Origin: Evansella alkalicola | GTDB taxonomy: Bacteria; Bacillota; Bacilli; Bacillales; Salisediminibacteriaceae | Reading direction: 5' to 3' | Assembly (NCBI RefSeq): GCF_019042735.1 | Contig: NZ_JAHQCR010000050.1 | Coordinates: 1 to 64,000 of the forward strand | Length of the DNA stretch: 64,000 nt | Shown here: piece by piece, positions 26,818-35,522 of the stretch | Position numbering within the stretch: the stretch's first letter is position 1 | Layout of the letters: each line of letters begins with the position of its first letter | Notes under the pieces: generated by a model | What the model was told of the DNA's origin: nothing | Databases searched by the model: none | The model's input: the letters and a program-made list of their open reading frames with translations, nothing else | Made by a program: the position numbers and the translations under genes

Positions 26818-27447
26818 ATGTGGAAAGATGTATATGAGGGTTTCAGCGAATTAACGAAAACAGAGCAAATGGCTCTTTTTGACGCTATGAAGCAGGATTT
26901 GTTTCCAGAAGAACCAGATAAAATCACAAAACTACTCAAAACCATTCATGAGGCACGATTTTCTTCGGGGATTGCTTGTGTGCATTTTGGAAGTATGTCT
27001 GTTAAGCGTAATGGTAAGTATCGTACTCGCCAACGCTATCTATGTAAGGATTGCAATAAGACGTTCAACGATATGACCAATACGCCATTTGCAGATTCAC
27101 GATACCCTGAAAAATGGGTTAAGTACATCGAACTAATGGTTAATGGATTTACACTACCCAAAATTGCTGAACAACTTCAAATACACATTTCCACTGCATT
27201 TTATTGGAGACATAAAATCTTGAACGCTTTAGGGAGTCTTGGTTTTAATCAATTGCAAGGGACCGTAGAAAGTGACGAAACCTTCTTTCGTGAGTCTTTA
27301 AAAGGTCGACGTGAAATCACTCATAGAAAAGCCAAGAAACGTGGTCAAAAGGACAAGAAAAGAGGTATTTCTAACCTTAAAATTGCTGTTGTAGTAGCAC
27401 AAGATAGAAATGGTAATACCTCTATTGGTTCCGTTGGCTTGAATTAG
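26818..27447 (+). pseudogene. IS1595-family transposase, truncated
   Basis: A 209-aa frame with the N-terminal zinc-ribbon (RQRYLCKDCNKTFND), an HTH (LPKIAEQLQIHISTAFYWRHKIL), the first DDE Asp (TVESDETFF) and the second Asp in AVVVAQDRNGN. The catalytic Glu and the rest of the domain are missing; the frame ends in SIGSVGLN and stops. Full-length members are around 300 aa, so the enzyme should be inactive. RBS TAAGGAGGCG upstream. Confidence 0.88.
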
Positions 27448-27545
27448 GCAAGGATTTAGCGTTTGATAAACGAGTTGAGCAAATGCTTATTTCAGCGTGT
27501 CAAAAGTCTAATTATATAACAGTTGAAATGTTGAGAAGTGCATAA
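27417..27545 (+). pseudogene. Coding fragment fused after the transposase
   Basis: In another frame, overlapping the transposase end, the sequence reads WLELGKDLAFDKRVEQML then ACQKSNYITVEMLRSA and stops at 27543-27545. It looks like the C-terminus of an unrelated protein, perhaps another transposase. The junction suggests a deletion or recombination inside the element. Confidence 0.45.
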
Positions 27546-27570
27546 AAAAAAGACCCCAAATTTGAGGTCT
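27544..27570 (-). terminator. Terminator of the passenger operon
   Basis: AGACC/GGTCT with AAATTT between, then a run of seven T on the minus strand. Confidence 0.75.
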
Positions 27571-27579
27571 AACGGATTT

Positions 27580-27873
27580 TCAATAGTTTTTCTTGTTCTT
27601 GTTGATATAAACAAAAATGCTACCAAATACACTCAAAGAAACCGTAAAATATAACAATATGTCGGGTATTATTTTTGTTGGAACTACGTCTATCAAATGA
27701 AGAACAATTAGTGCGACAATACCTAAATATAAGAAATTGAACAACATATTATTTGTTTTATATTGAATTTCTTTGCCTCTTTCATCTTTCCCTTCTGCAC
27801 TTGATTGGAATTTCAATAGATACATTTGACTAATGAATATTAAAACAACAAATAAAATTTTTAACCATAACAT
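27580..27873 (-). CDS. Small membrane protein, passenger gene
   Basis: A 97-aa protein with three hydrophobic helices and a cytoplasmic KFQSSAEGKDERGKEI loop. The arrangement, Xre-type regulator followed by a three-helix membrane protein, is seen often in Firmicutes; the function is unknown, possibly an immunity or signalling role. Start ATG 27873 after GGAGGGG; a GTG at 27882 overlapping the upstream stop is possible. Confidence 0.72.
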   Translation of the reverse strand: MLWLKILFVVLIFISQMYLLKFQSSAEGKDERGKEIQYKTNNMLFNFLYLGIVALIVLHLIDVVPTKIIPDILLYFTVSLSVFGSIFVYINKNKKNY

Positions 27874-27878
27874 CGTTA

Positions 27879-28088
27879 TCACCCCTCCCTATAATCAAAA
27901 ACATCTGTCAATGGTTTTTCAAAAGCGTTTGCAATTTTAAAGGCAAGAATTAAAGAAGGATTATATTTATTTTTCTCAAGGGTAGCAATCGTTTGTCTAC
28001 TAACCCCAACCCTTGTTGCAAGTTGTTCTTGAGTCCATCCTTTTTCCGCCCGATAAATTACTAATTTATTGTGCAACAATAGAACCAC
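27879..28088 (-). CDS. Xre-family HTH regulator, passenger gene
   Basis: A 69-aa single-domain HTH protein (EKGWTQEQLATRVGVSRQTIATLEKNKYNPSLILAFKIANAF), of the YgzD/YozG-like small regulators. The start is GTG 28088 after GGAGG; a TTG further in is possible. Its end touches or overlaps the membrane-protein gene, so the two are translationally linked. It probably autoregulates the pair. Confidence 0.85.
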   Translation of the reverse strand: MVLLLHNKLVIYRAEKGWTQEQLATRVGVSRQTIATLEKNKYNPSLILAFKIANAFEKPLTDVFDYREG

Positions 28089-28205
28089 CTCTGACCTCCA
28101 TTGTAATCTATTTCTTACAAATTGTAAAATTTTTCTTACAAATTTTTATAAGTTGAATTTTCGAGAGAATTTGTGGTAAAAGCAACAATCTTTTAGAAAA
28201 CAGCC

Positions 28206-28212
28206 TAAAAAA
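28206..28212. repeat. Target-site duplication, right
   Basis: TAAAAAA, matching 26728-26734. It is also the first part of the yutD terminator T tract on the minus strand. Confidence 0.55.
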
Positions 28213-28242
28213 AATCCCTTGTACCATAAGCACAAGAGATTT
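28207..28242 (-). terminator. yutD terminator
   Basis: AAATC-CTTGT (28212-28222) pairs with ACAAG-GATTT (28232-28242); eight T follow on the minus strand at 28214-28207. The IS1595-type element is inserted at the end of this T tract. Confidence 0.8.
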
Positions 28243-28316
28243 GGTTCAAAAATTAAACGATAACTTCCTCACTATCTCAAAAACTAGGATAAAAACAAGT
28301 TGGAATATAAATTAAG

Positions 28317-28619
28317 TTATCCTTCACTTGTATCACTGCTCGCTGATTGCTTTACTTTTTTCAATATAAAGTAAGCACAGCCGAAATTACAGTATTCATA
28401 AATATATTCAGGTAGAGCTGTTATTTTTGAATCAAAAGTGGCTTTCTTGTTTTGCTCATCAAAAAAACCTTTGAGTCGAAGTTGATCATATCCCCAATCC
28501 CCAACAATATAGTCATATTTATTTAAGACATCACTGTATCTATTTTTAAATTCTTCTTCATTCCATCCGTTCTTTACATCTTCAATTACTTCGAAACTTA
28601 CTCCTTGGATGCGAATCAT
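28317..28619 (-). CDS. yutD: YutD family protein (DUF1027)
   Basis: A 100-aa conserved Firmicute protein. The core YDYIVGDWGYDQLRLKGFF and EYCNFGCAYFILKK is diagnostic of YutD. Function unknown. Start ATG 28619 follows GAGGTGG; the longer frame upstream lacks a ribosome site. Confidence 0.93.
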   Translation of the reverse strand: MIRIQGVSFEVIEDVKNGWNEEEFKNRYSDVLNKYDYIVGDWGYDQLRLKGFFDEQNKKATFDSKITALPEYIYEYCNFGCAYFILKKVKQSASSDTSEG

Positions 28620-28770
28620 TTGATAGCCACCTCGCTTTATTATTACTATCATGACTTATTTTTCAATAAATTTCAATAAAAAATCATTCCGACTACCCTA
28701 AAAATACCCACTAATTACCACAAAAAATAAAAATAACATAGGTCAACCTAATAAATAGGAGGTGGTCTTG

Positions 28771-29481
28771 ATGAAAAAACGTATTTCATCCATCCTAGTC
28801 ACAAGTTTATGTATAACTATTATGAGTGGCTGTGGTACCAATGAAGAAAGCGCAGACGGAGCAAGGGGACAGCAGTTAGATTTTTTAAGAGGATACCAGC
28901 AACCTGAAAAGCACTTTGTCATAAACCGAAGCGCCAATACTGACTTCGACCAATATTCTCGATTTGGATTTGGGCGATATACTGATAACATTGCTTTAGG
29001 TAACAATGATGAGCAACCCTATGCAGTGTACGACCGTTCCCTAATGGCCGAAACGATTGGTCAACTCACTGCTTCTCTTAGGGAGATTAATGAAGCTGCT
29101 GCATTAGTGACTGACCATTATGTTTTAGTCGCTTATGATTCAAGGGATAATAACGGCGATAATGATGAAAAAAATAGAGACTATATAGCTACTCAAGTGA
29201 AAAATACGGCTTACTCTATTGTGCCTGCATATTATGACGTATATGTGAGTGACGAGCCAACGATGATGATTGAGCTCGAAAAATTCAGAGGGTTATCACC
29301 TAAAGATCAAGATTATAGAGGTTCCTTAAATGCTACCATTGAGGAGATGAAACAATCGCCACAAGGAGAAACAATTAACTTCAGTGACGATCGTATGTCC
29401 CAATCTGAAGATCTAGAGAACATTGATGACAATCAAGATATTAATACTAATCGAGCAGGTAGCATGATGTTCAGGGATTAA
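28771..29481 (+). CDS. yutC: Sporulation lipoprotein, YhcN/YlaJ family (YutC)
   Basis: A 236-aa lipoprotein with lipobox MSGC near residue 20. The YhcN/YlaJ domain, here with an ALVTDHYVLVAYD strand and VKNTAYSIVPAYYDVYVSDEP, is found on forespore membranes. It probably affects spore germination or outgrowth. Start ATG 28771 follows AGGAGGTGG. The tail (DDNQDINTNRAG) is polar and low-complexity. Confidence 0.87.
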   Translation: MKKRISSILVTSLCITIMSGCGTNEESADGARGQQLDFLRGYQQPEKHFVINRSANTDFDQYSRFGFGRYTDNIALGNNDEQPYAVYDRSLMAETIGQLTASLREINEAAALVTDHYVLVAYDSRDNNGDNDEKNRDYIATQVKNTAYSIVPAYYDVYVSDEPTMMIELEKFRGLSPKDQDYRGSLNATIEEMKQSPQGETINFSDDRMSQSEDLENIDDNQDINTNRAGSMMFRD

Positions 29482-29493
29482 CACTATATTGAT

Positions 29494-29520
29494 ACCGGGC
29501 AAAAATCGCCCGGTTTTTTT
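29494..29520 (+). terminator. yutC terminator
   Basis: ACCGGGC (29494-29500) pairs with GCCCGGT (29508-29514), followed by seven T. Confidence 0.9.
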
Positions 29521-29522
29521 AT

Positions 29523-29594
29523 GGTATCTTTGGTATCTTTGGTATCTTTGGTATCTGTGGGATCTGTGGGATCTGTGGTATCTTTGGTATCTGT
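29523..29594. repeat. Eight tandem copies of a 9-bp unit
   Basis: GGTATCTTT occurs as four perfect copies among eight units; variants are GGTATCTGT and GGGATCTGT. The array starts right after the yutC terminator. The open frame it creates (VSLVSLVSV...) has no ribosome site. Confidence 0.9.
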
Positions 29595-29614
29595 TCTTCT
29601 AATCAAGATTAGTA

Positions 29615-31016
29615 TAGTGCCCGGGGCGGTTTTATGCGCAGTGATTCGGGCACTATTTCTTGGTTATAGTGCCCGAAGACTATTCAGCACTCGTGTTTCG
29701 GGCACTATCCCTTACTCATAGTGCCCGAAGCTCCTTCAGTACTCGGGCTCCGGGAACTATTTCTTACTCATAGTGCCCGGAGACTATTCAGCACTCGGGC
29801 TTCGGGCACTATTTCTCGCTCATAGTGCTCGGAGCACCTTCAGCACTCAAGCTTCGGGAACTATTCCTCGCTCGTAGTGCCCGAAGCTACTTTAGGAATC
29901 GGGCTTCGGGCACTATTCCTTATTCATAGTGCCCGAAGACTATTCAGCACTCGGGCTTCGGGAACTATCCCTTACTAATAGTGCCCGGAGATACTTCAGC
30001 ACTCGGGCTTCGGGCACTATTTCTTACTCATAGTGCCCGGAGACTATTCAGCACTCGGGCTTCGGGCACTATTTCTCGCTCATAGTGCTCGGAGCATCTT
30101 TAGCACTCGGGCTTCGGGCACTATCCCTTACTCATAGTGCCCGGAGATGCTTCAGCACTCGGGCTTCGGGCACTATCCCTTACTCATAGTGCCCAGAGCT
30201 ACTTCAGTACTCGGGGTTCGGGCACTATTTCTTGATCATAGTGCCCGGAGCTACTTCAGTACTCGGGGTTCGGGCACTATTTCTTGATCATAGTGCCCGG
30301 AGATGCTTCAGCACTCGGGCTTCGGGAACTATTCCTTACTCATAGTGCCCGGAGATGCTTCAGCACTCGTGTTTCGGGAACTATTCCTTACTCATAGTGC
30401 CCGGAGATGCTTCAGCACTCGTGTTTCGGGCACTATTTCTTGATCATAGTGCCCGAAGCTACTTCAGGAATCGGGCTTCGGGAACTATTCCTCGCTCATA
30501 GTTGCCCGAAGCTACTTTAGGAATCGGGCTTCGGGCACTATTCCTTATTCATAGTGCCCGGAGACTATTCAGCACCTGGGCTTCGGGTACTATTTCTCGC
30601 TCATAGTGCCCGAAGCTACTTCAGGAATCGGGCTTCGGGTACTATTTCTCGCTCATAGTGCCCGAAGCTACTTCAGGAATCGGGCTTCGGGTACTATTTC
30701 TCGCTCATAGTGCCCGAAGATGCTTCAGTAATCGGGCTTCGGGCACTATCCCTTACTAATAGTGCCCGAAGACTATTCAGTACTCGGGTTTCGGGCACTA
30801 TCCCTTACTAATAGTGCTCGGAGCACCTTCAGCACTCAAGCTTCGGGCACTATCCCTTACTAATAGTGCCCGGAGCTACTTCAGTCTCGGGGTTCGGGCA
30901 CTATTTCTTGATCATAGTGCCCGAAGCTACTTCAGTCTCGGGGTTCGGGAACTATTTCTTGATCATAGTGCCCGGAGCTACTTCAGTCTCGGGGTTCGGG
31001 CACTATTTCACTCTCA
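29615..31016. repeat. Tandem array of 27 palindromic ~52-bp units
   Basis: Counting from TAGTGCCC, there are 27 consecutive units: 23 of exactly 52 bp, one of 53 (30499-30551) and the last three of 51. Each unit has a left arm ATAGTGCCCGAAG and a right arm CTTCGGGCACTAT with about 17 nt between. The 9-nt linker between units lets a right arm pair equally with the next left arm. Arm variants (AAG/GAG; GGGCAC, GGGAAC or GGGTAC) are spread through the array. It lies between the convergent genes yutC and lipA and encodes no convincing protein. Adjacent units share variants in blocks, consistent with unit duplication. Confidence 0.97.
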
Positions 31017-31039
31017 TAGTCCCAGCCAGAGAATCTTTA

Positions 31040-31085
31040 AATAAACAGAAAGAGGACATCAACAGACGCCCTCTCTCTAACTCTA
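31040..31085 (-). terminator. Probable lipA terminator
   Basis: AGAGG (about 31050) and CCTCT (about 31070) form a short stem with mismatches; a T-rich TTCTGTTTATTT follows on the minus strand before the repeat array. Confidence 0.45.
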
Positions 31086-31994
31086 TTATTTCGCTTCCCT
31101 TTGCTCATCAAAGCCATGTTCCTCTGCTGCATTAACCTGCTCATCAGCATGATAAGAAGAGCGAACTAATGGACCAGACTCACAATGCTTGAAGCCTTTA
31201 CTCATAGCAATTTCACGTAATTCATTAAATTCTTCTGGAGTCCAATATTTTTTTATCTTTAAGTGACTTTTCGTTGGTTGTAGATATTGACCAATCGTCA
31301 TAATGTCTACGTCAACAGACCTAAGATCATCCATCACCTGTATAATTTCTTCTTTCGTTTCTCCAAGACCTATCATTAGACTTGATTTGGTTGGAATCTT
31401 AGGTTGCATTTCTTTTGCTCTTCTTAAGAATTCTAAGGATCGACGATAAGTTGCCCTGGCACGAACTTTTGGTGTCAGCCTCTCAACCGTCTCAATATTG
31501 TGATTAAGAATATTTGGGCGAGCATCCATTAAAATCTTAAGGTTTTCCTCTTTTCCACCCATGTCTGATGGCAAGACCTCAACAGTAGTAAATGGACTCT
31601 TACGACGGATAGCACGGACAGTTTCAGCAAAAATTTCAGCACCGCCATCTTTTAAGTCATCTCTCGCTACAGCAGTAATAACTGCATGCTTAAGACCCAT
31701 TAGCTTCACTGACTCAGCTACTCGTTCTGGCTCTTGACGGTCTAATTCATTAGGAAGACCAGTATTTACAGCACAGAATCTGCAAGCACGTGTACAAACA
31801 TCCCCAAGAATCATAAAGGTTGCTGTCTTTCTTTCTGCCCAACATTCATGAATATTAGGACAACGTGCTTCTTCACATACAGTATGTAGTTTTTTCTCAC
31901 GCATCATCTTTTTTAATCCTGTATAAGAATCATTAGTATTCAGTTTTATTTTCAACCATTCAGGTTTACGGATATATTCTTCGTTGTTTGCCAT
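31086..31994 (-). CDS. lipA: Lipoyl synthase
   Basis: A 302-aa radical-SAM enzyme that inserts two sulfurs into protein-bound octanoyl groups. Auxiliary cluster cysteines are Cys40, Cys45 and Cys51 (CEEARCPNIHEC); the SAM cluster is Cys67, Cys71, Cys74 (CTRACRFC). The conserved RSSYHA stretch with the Ser ligand is near the C-terminus. Full length. The auxiliary cluster is consumed each turn, linking it to the Suf, YutM and YutI supply. Corresponds to yutB. Confidence 0.97.
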   Translation of the reverse strand: MANNEEYIRKPEWLKIKLNTNDSYTGLKKMMREKKLHTVCEEARCPNIHECWAERKTATFMILGDVCTRACRFCAVNTGLPNELDRQEPERVAESVKLMGLKHAVITAVARDDLKDGGAEIFAETVRAIRRKSPFTTVEVLPSDMGGKEENLKILMDARPNILNHNIETVERLTPKVRARATYRRSLEFLRRAKEMQPKIPTKSSLMIGLGETKEEIIQVMDDLRSVDVDIMTIGQYLQPTKSHLKIKKYWTPEEFNELREIAMSKGFKHCESGPLVRSSYHADEQVNAAEEHGFDEQREAK

Positions 31995-32316
31995 ATCAAT
32001 TCACGCTCCGTTCTATTCCCATAAAACACATTTCATTATTATTTATAAGACACGTTGTAGAAGGACACTACTAAAAGTATTCCATAAAGCTTGAGAATCA
32101 TTAGTAACTTTACCATGAAAAAAAGTATGGCGCAAGGCAACTGCCTAGGGCTAATACGGTGTCTATCCTTGTGATCAAAGGCATTATCCCCAACTTTTTT
32201 GATAATTAAATGTTATCTTGCTCACTTAGATAGTGGCATTGTTAACATTTGTCAGAATGAGTGAATCGATTTTGCAAAAAATATGCAGGGATGACGATGA
32301 AAGGAGAAATCTTCGT
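31995..32316. other. 322-bp spacer lipA / lytH
   Basis: Divergent. Apart from the ribosome sites of both genes no confident signal is visible; a sigma-K promoter for lytH is expected but was not resolved by eye. Confidence 0.4.
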
Positions 32317-33309
32317 ATGAAAACATTTAAACCGATTTTTTTCCTACTACCTCTTTTATTCATCTTGCCACTACATTTTTCAGCAGAAAATACGGATGAT
32401 CTGTCTCCTGAGGAAATATATCACGAACGGATGGCTTTATATTTAAAGGCAGAGACAATGACTCAAATACCATGGTACTACTATGCTGCTGTAGATAGTT
32501 ATGAAAGGGGATTAAGGCGGGCAAGAAAAGATTTACCTGAGGAAGAGGGTTTGATTGCCATTTATTACACTCCAGAAGAATGGGTTGGGGCACAAAACCC
32601 AGATTTGGATGACACTAACCCAACTTCCATTGCCATGTTTGGGGGAATTGGTTTAGATGGTAATGGAGATGGAAAAGCAGATATCACTGATGATGAAGAT
32701 GTCTTATACACTTTTTCACAGCATATGGATAAGTACGGGGCGAAAGAAGAGGATATAAAAATAGCTTTATGGGACTATTATCAGCGAGATAAGGCTGTCG
32801 AGCTTGTAACAGGACATGCAAAAGTTTATAAAGAGTTCAACACCCTTGATCTAAGTGATAGATCATTCCCAGTACCGTTGCGTTATAACTATAGTTATCG
32901 AAGTACATGGGGTGATGGACGAGGCTGGGGAGGACGAAGAATTCATGAAGGGACGGATATATTCGCAGATCATGGTACTCCAGTTAAGTCCACCACTTAT
33001 GGAATTGTGGAACTAAAGGGTTGGAATAAGTATGGTGGATGGCGCGTTGGTATCCGTGATATAAACAATGTGTACCACTACTATGCCCATTTGAGTAGCT
33101 TTGAGAAAAACATGGAACGTGGAACGATCGTTGAACCTGGAACAGTCATTGGGTATGTCGGAAGCTCTGGTTATGGAAAACCAGGTACACAAGGAAAGTT
33201 TCCGCCTCACCTACATTATGGCATGTATCGGGATAACGGATTAATTGAGTGGTCCTTTGATCCATATCCAAGGCTTAGAGCTTGGGAAAAACAAGATAGG
33301 AAAAAGTAA
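32317..33309 (+). CDS. lytH: M23 peptidase LytH (L-Ala-D-Glu endopeptidase, spore cortex)
   Basis: A 330-aa exported M23 metallopeptidase. The signal peptide (FKPIFFLLPLLFILPLHFSA) is followed by a helical domain and a C-terminal M23 fold. Zinc ligands fit the family: HEGTDIFA and HLHYG. In B. subtilis LytH (yunA) trims muropeptides in the spore cortex under sigma-K. Start ATG 32317 has AAAGGAG 10 nt upstream; the 28-residue extension is not supported. Next to yunB in the conserved order, here separated by transporters. Confidence 0.9.
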   Translation: MKTFKPIFFLLPLLFILPLHFSAENTDDLSPEEIYHERMALYLKAETMTQIPWYYYAAVDSYERGLRRARKDLPEEEGLIAIYYTPEEWVGAQNPDLDDTNPTSIAMFGGIGLDGNGDGKADITDDEDVLYTFSQHMDKYGAKEEDIKIALWDYYQRDKAVELVTGHAKVYKEFNTLDLSDRSFPVPLRYNYSYRSTWGDGRGWGGRRIHEGTDIFADHGTPVKSTTYGIVELKGWNKYGGWRVGIRDINNVYHYYAHLSSFEKNMERGTIVEPGTVIGYVGSSGYGKPGTQGKFPPHLHYGMYRDNGLIEWSFDPYPRLRAWEKQDRKK

Positions 33310-33317
33310 AGAAAAAA

Positions 33318-33347
33318 GAGTATCCCATCAAATACAACGGGATACTC
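33318..33347. terminator. Bidirectional terminator lytH / NSS transporter
   Basis: GAGTATCCC (33318-33326) pairs perfectly with GGGATACTC (33339-33347), with T and A tracts outside. Confidence 0.88.
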
Positions 33348-33354
33348 CTTCTTT

Positions 33355-34704
33355 TTATGCAAAGAACATATTATAAATATTTAACCCTAGGATAACTAAT
33401 ATACCTAGTGGTGCTACAATTCTTAAGAACCAAAGCCATAGAAGACCGATAATGCTGTCTGTTAAGCCAGTTTCTCTTAATGCATCAACTTTATTCCATC
33501 CCCACCCTACAAATAGAGCAACAATTAAGCCACCTAATGGTAAGGTATATTGATCCGTAATCGTATCAACAAGGTCTAAGAATGGAAGTCCAAAGATCGG
33601 TTGAGATAATGGTCCACCTTGACTCAACGCAGATGGTACTCCGAATAATGTGACTAAAATACCTGCTACTAATGTCGCTTTCCTTCTACTCCAAGTGAAT
33701 TGTCGCATGACATAAGAAACACTTACTTCAAGTAACGAGATTGCTGATGACAGTGCGGCAATCGCTACTAAGAAGAAGAATACAATAGCAACGAAAGTTC
33801 CAGCGCCTCCCATTGCATTAAATACTTCTGGCAATGCGATGAAGATTAATCCAGGACCATCTCCTGGCTCTCCACCAAATGTGAATACAACTGGGAAGAT
33901 AACAATACCTGCAATAATTGCAAATAGGGTATCTAAAGTAACAACTGTTCCAGCTGCACTTGGGAGCCTCGCGTCCTTTGGTAAATAACTACTATAGGCA
34001 ATCATAGCACCCATACCAAGTGATAAAGTAAAGAATGCCTGACCGATTGCTGCTACATAAACACTTGGTTCAGCAAATGCACCCCAATCTGGAGTGAATA
34101 GGAAGGCTAAACCTTCTCCAGCACCATCTAGTGTAAGAGAGTATCCAGCTAAAATAATTAATAATAAAGCTAATAGTGGCATGAATATTTTATTTGAAAG
34201 TTCAATACCTTTTTTAACACCAAAGAATACAATACCAACTACTACAGCCATAAAGATTACTTGCCATACGACAGGGCCTGCAGTTCCACCGATGAATGCT
34301 CCGAAGAAATCACCATATTCTCCAGCACCCACTGCTTGTGCAGATCCTGTTAAGTAGCTGAAGAAGTTATAAACGACCCAACCAGCAATAACACCGTAGA
34401 AAGATAAAATTAAGAATGAGGTTAAAACACCTAATACCCCACCAATTACCCAAGGCTTCCCGGGAGCAATATTTTTGTAAGAACCAATAACGTCTGATTG
34501 CCCCTTTCGCCCAATGGAAAATTCAGCAAGTAAGACAGGTAAACCTACTAAGAAAATACAAAGTACATAAATTATTAAAAATGCCGCTCCACCATTTTCA
34601 CCTGTTACGTAAGAAAAACGCCAAATATTCCCTAAACCAACTGCTGATCCAACTGCGGCTAATATAAAGCCCATTTTCGTTGCCCATTGTTCACGTGTTG
34701 CCAT
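33355..34704 (-). CDS. Sodium-dependent transporter, NSS/SNF family
   Basis: A 449-aa member of the neurotransmitter:sodium symporter family (LeuT fold, about 12 helices). Helix 1 is AAVGSAVGLGNIWRFSYVTGENGGAAF-like, the Na+ and substrate site; helix 6 has AFFTLSLGMGAMIAYSSY. Likely imports amino acids with sodium. Start ATG 34704 with AAGGAG about 10 nt upstream; the TTG three codons earlier is too near the ribosome site. Not part of the B. subtilis order here. Confidence 0.92.
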   Translation of the reverse strand: MATREQWATKMGFILAAVGSAVGLGNIWRFSYVTGENGGAAFLIIYVLCIFLVGLPVLLAEFSIGRKGQSDVIGSYKNIAPGKPWVIGGVLGVLTSFLILSFYGVIAGWVVYNFFSYLTGSAQAVGAGEYGDFFGAFIGGTAGPVVWQVIFMAVVVGIVFFGVKKGIELSNKIFMPLLALLLIILAGYSLTLDGAGEGLAFLFTPDWGAFAEPSVYVAAIGQAFFTLSLGMGAMIAYSSYLPKDARLPSAAGTVVTLDTLFAIIAGIVIFPVVFTFGGEPGDGPGLIFIALPEVFNAMGGAGTFVAIVFFFLVAIAALSSAISLLEVSVSYVMRQFTWSRRKATLVAGILVTLFGVPSALSQGGPLSQPIFGLPFLDLVDTITDQYTLPLGGLIVALFVGWGWNKVDALRETGLTDSIIGLLWLWFLRIVAPLGILVILGLNIYNMFFA

Positions 34705-35149
34705 TGAATGCAACTCCTTCCCCCTAGTAAAATTTACTCACTTTTTTCTGTATATTCTGACTTTTAAGCACGCAAAAATGTTTTTGTTCTTCTCCCCCCC
34801 CCTTAAACACCATAGGATTACTTTCATAACATGTCTTATGGCATATTTTTTATCATTATATTCGTCCTATTGCGTTTTATTATATATATCTAATGTCGAA
34901 ATGTCAAAGTATTTTCTGAATATTATATATAACTCAGAAAACTTTTTACTAGAATGCTACCATACTATATGTTTTTAAGGGATTATCAGTATTCAAAGAG
35001 TGTTATTAGTGCTGTATGGATATGTGAATATATTTTTTCAAGAAAGTAAAATTTGCTCTATTTAGTAGATTGACTGACAGTTTTCCACAATTAACACTAT
35101 TTTTTTGAGAAGTAGAAGATATCTTCTTTAATGAGTACCCAAAGCTACG

Positions 35150-35340
35150 CTAAATAAGTGGAGTTTTTCCCTCTAAACTGCAAAAGATAGCTTGCTTACG
35201 CAAAATAAGGGTAGGTTTTCCCTTTAAGCACACACATAACTCAAAATATCTTGATTATCAAGTAAATAGCGGGAATTTCTCCATCTATTTTAACTATTTT
35301 CGGTGCCATTTTTTTAATAAGGGTAATTTCTCCACTTATC
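35150..35340. repeat. Four degenerate ~55-bp repeats
   Basis: Related cores start near 35152 (AAATAAGTGGAGTTTTTCCC), 35203 (AAATAAGGGTAGGTTTTCCC), 35263 (AAATAGCGGGAATTTCTCCA) and 35315 (AATAAGGGTAATTTCTCCAC). Each core is weakly self-complementary. They look like decayed copies of one intergenic repeat. Confidence 0.55.
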
Positions 35341-35385
35341 ATATCAACGCATGTTACTGATTGATTTCCTCACTTATTAACAAAC

Positions 35386-35414
35386 AAAAAGCGCTGCAAA
35401 ATACAGCGCTTTTT
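35386..35414. terminator. Terminator of the NhaC-family gene
   Basis: AAAAAGCGCTG pairs perfectly with CAGCGCTTTTT; strong and bidirectional. Confidence 0.85.
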
Positions 35415-35522
35415 GATTTCCATATTCATATACATTCGTCACGTAAATTATAGTTTTGCGATAGGTATTGGAACCTGTCACCATAAATCAGGACACTTTT
35501 TTTAAAACACTATTACTTTTCC

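Larger units (their letters stand above)
26735..28205. mobile_element. IS1595-type element with passenger genes
   Basis: Terminal inverted repeats begin GGCTGTTTTC. Left repeat at 26735-26761 and right repeat at 28179-28205 match at 24 of 27 positions, including AGATTGTTGCTTT. Between them lie a truncated IS1595-like transposase, an unrelated coding fragment, and an Xre regulator plus membrane protein pair on the opposite strand. IS1595-family elements are known to carry passenger genes. A possible TAAAAAA duplication flanks it; the element sits in the T tract of the yutD terminator. Confidence 0.75.
34705..35522. other. 818-bp non-coding region
   Basis: AT-rich spacer between the NSS transporter and the NhaC-family gene. 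It contains a C10 homopolymer near 34792, degenerate repeats at 35150-35340, a terminator at 35386-35414, and no supportable gene. Confidence 0.6.

Noticed and set aside
27580..28088. Toxin-antitoxin system in the IS1595-type element
   Set aside because: An Xre regulator with a three-helix membrane protein is also a common regulatory pair; the sequence gives no evidence of toxicity.
29521..29721. Open frame of 66 codons through the 9-bp repeats
   Set aside because: It starts in the T tract of the yutC terminator, has no ribosome site, and its repetitive VSLVS sequence is a product of the 9-bp repeat.
29615..31016. CRISPR array
   Set aside because: The whole unit is repeated, there are no unique spacers, the unit is 52 bp and strongly palindromic, and no cas gene is present.
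30814..31135. Two overlapping open frames in the palindromic array
   Set aside because: They simply translate the 52-bp units in two frames, with no ribosome site, and one runs across the lipA end.
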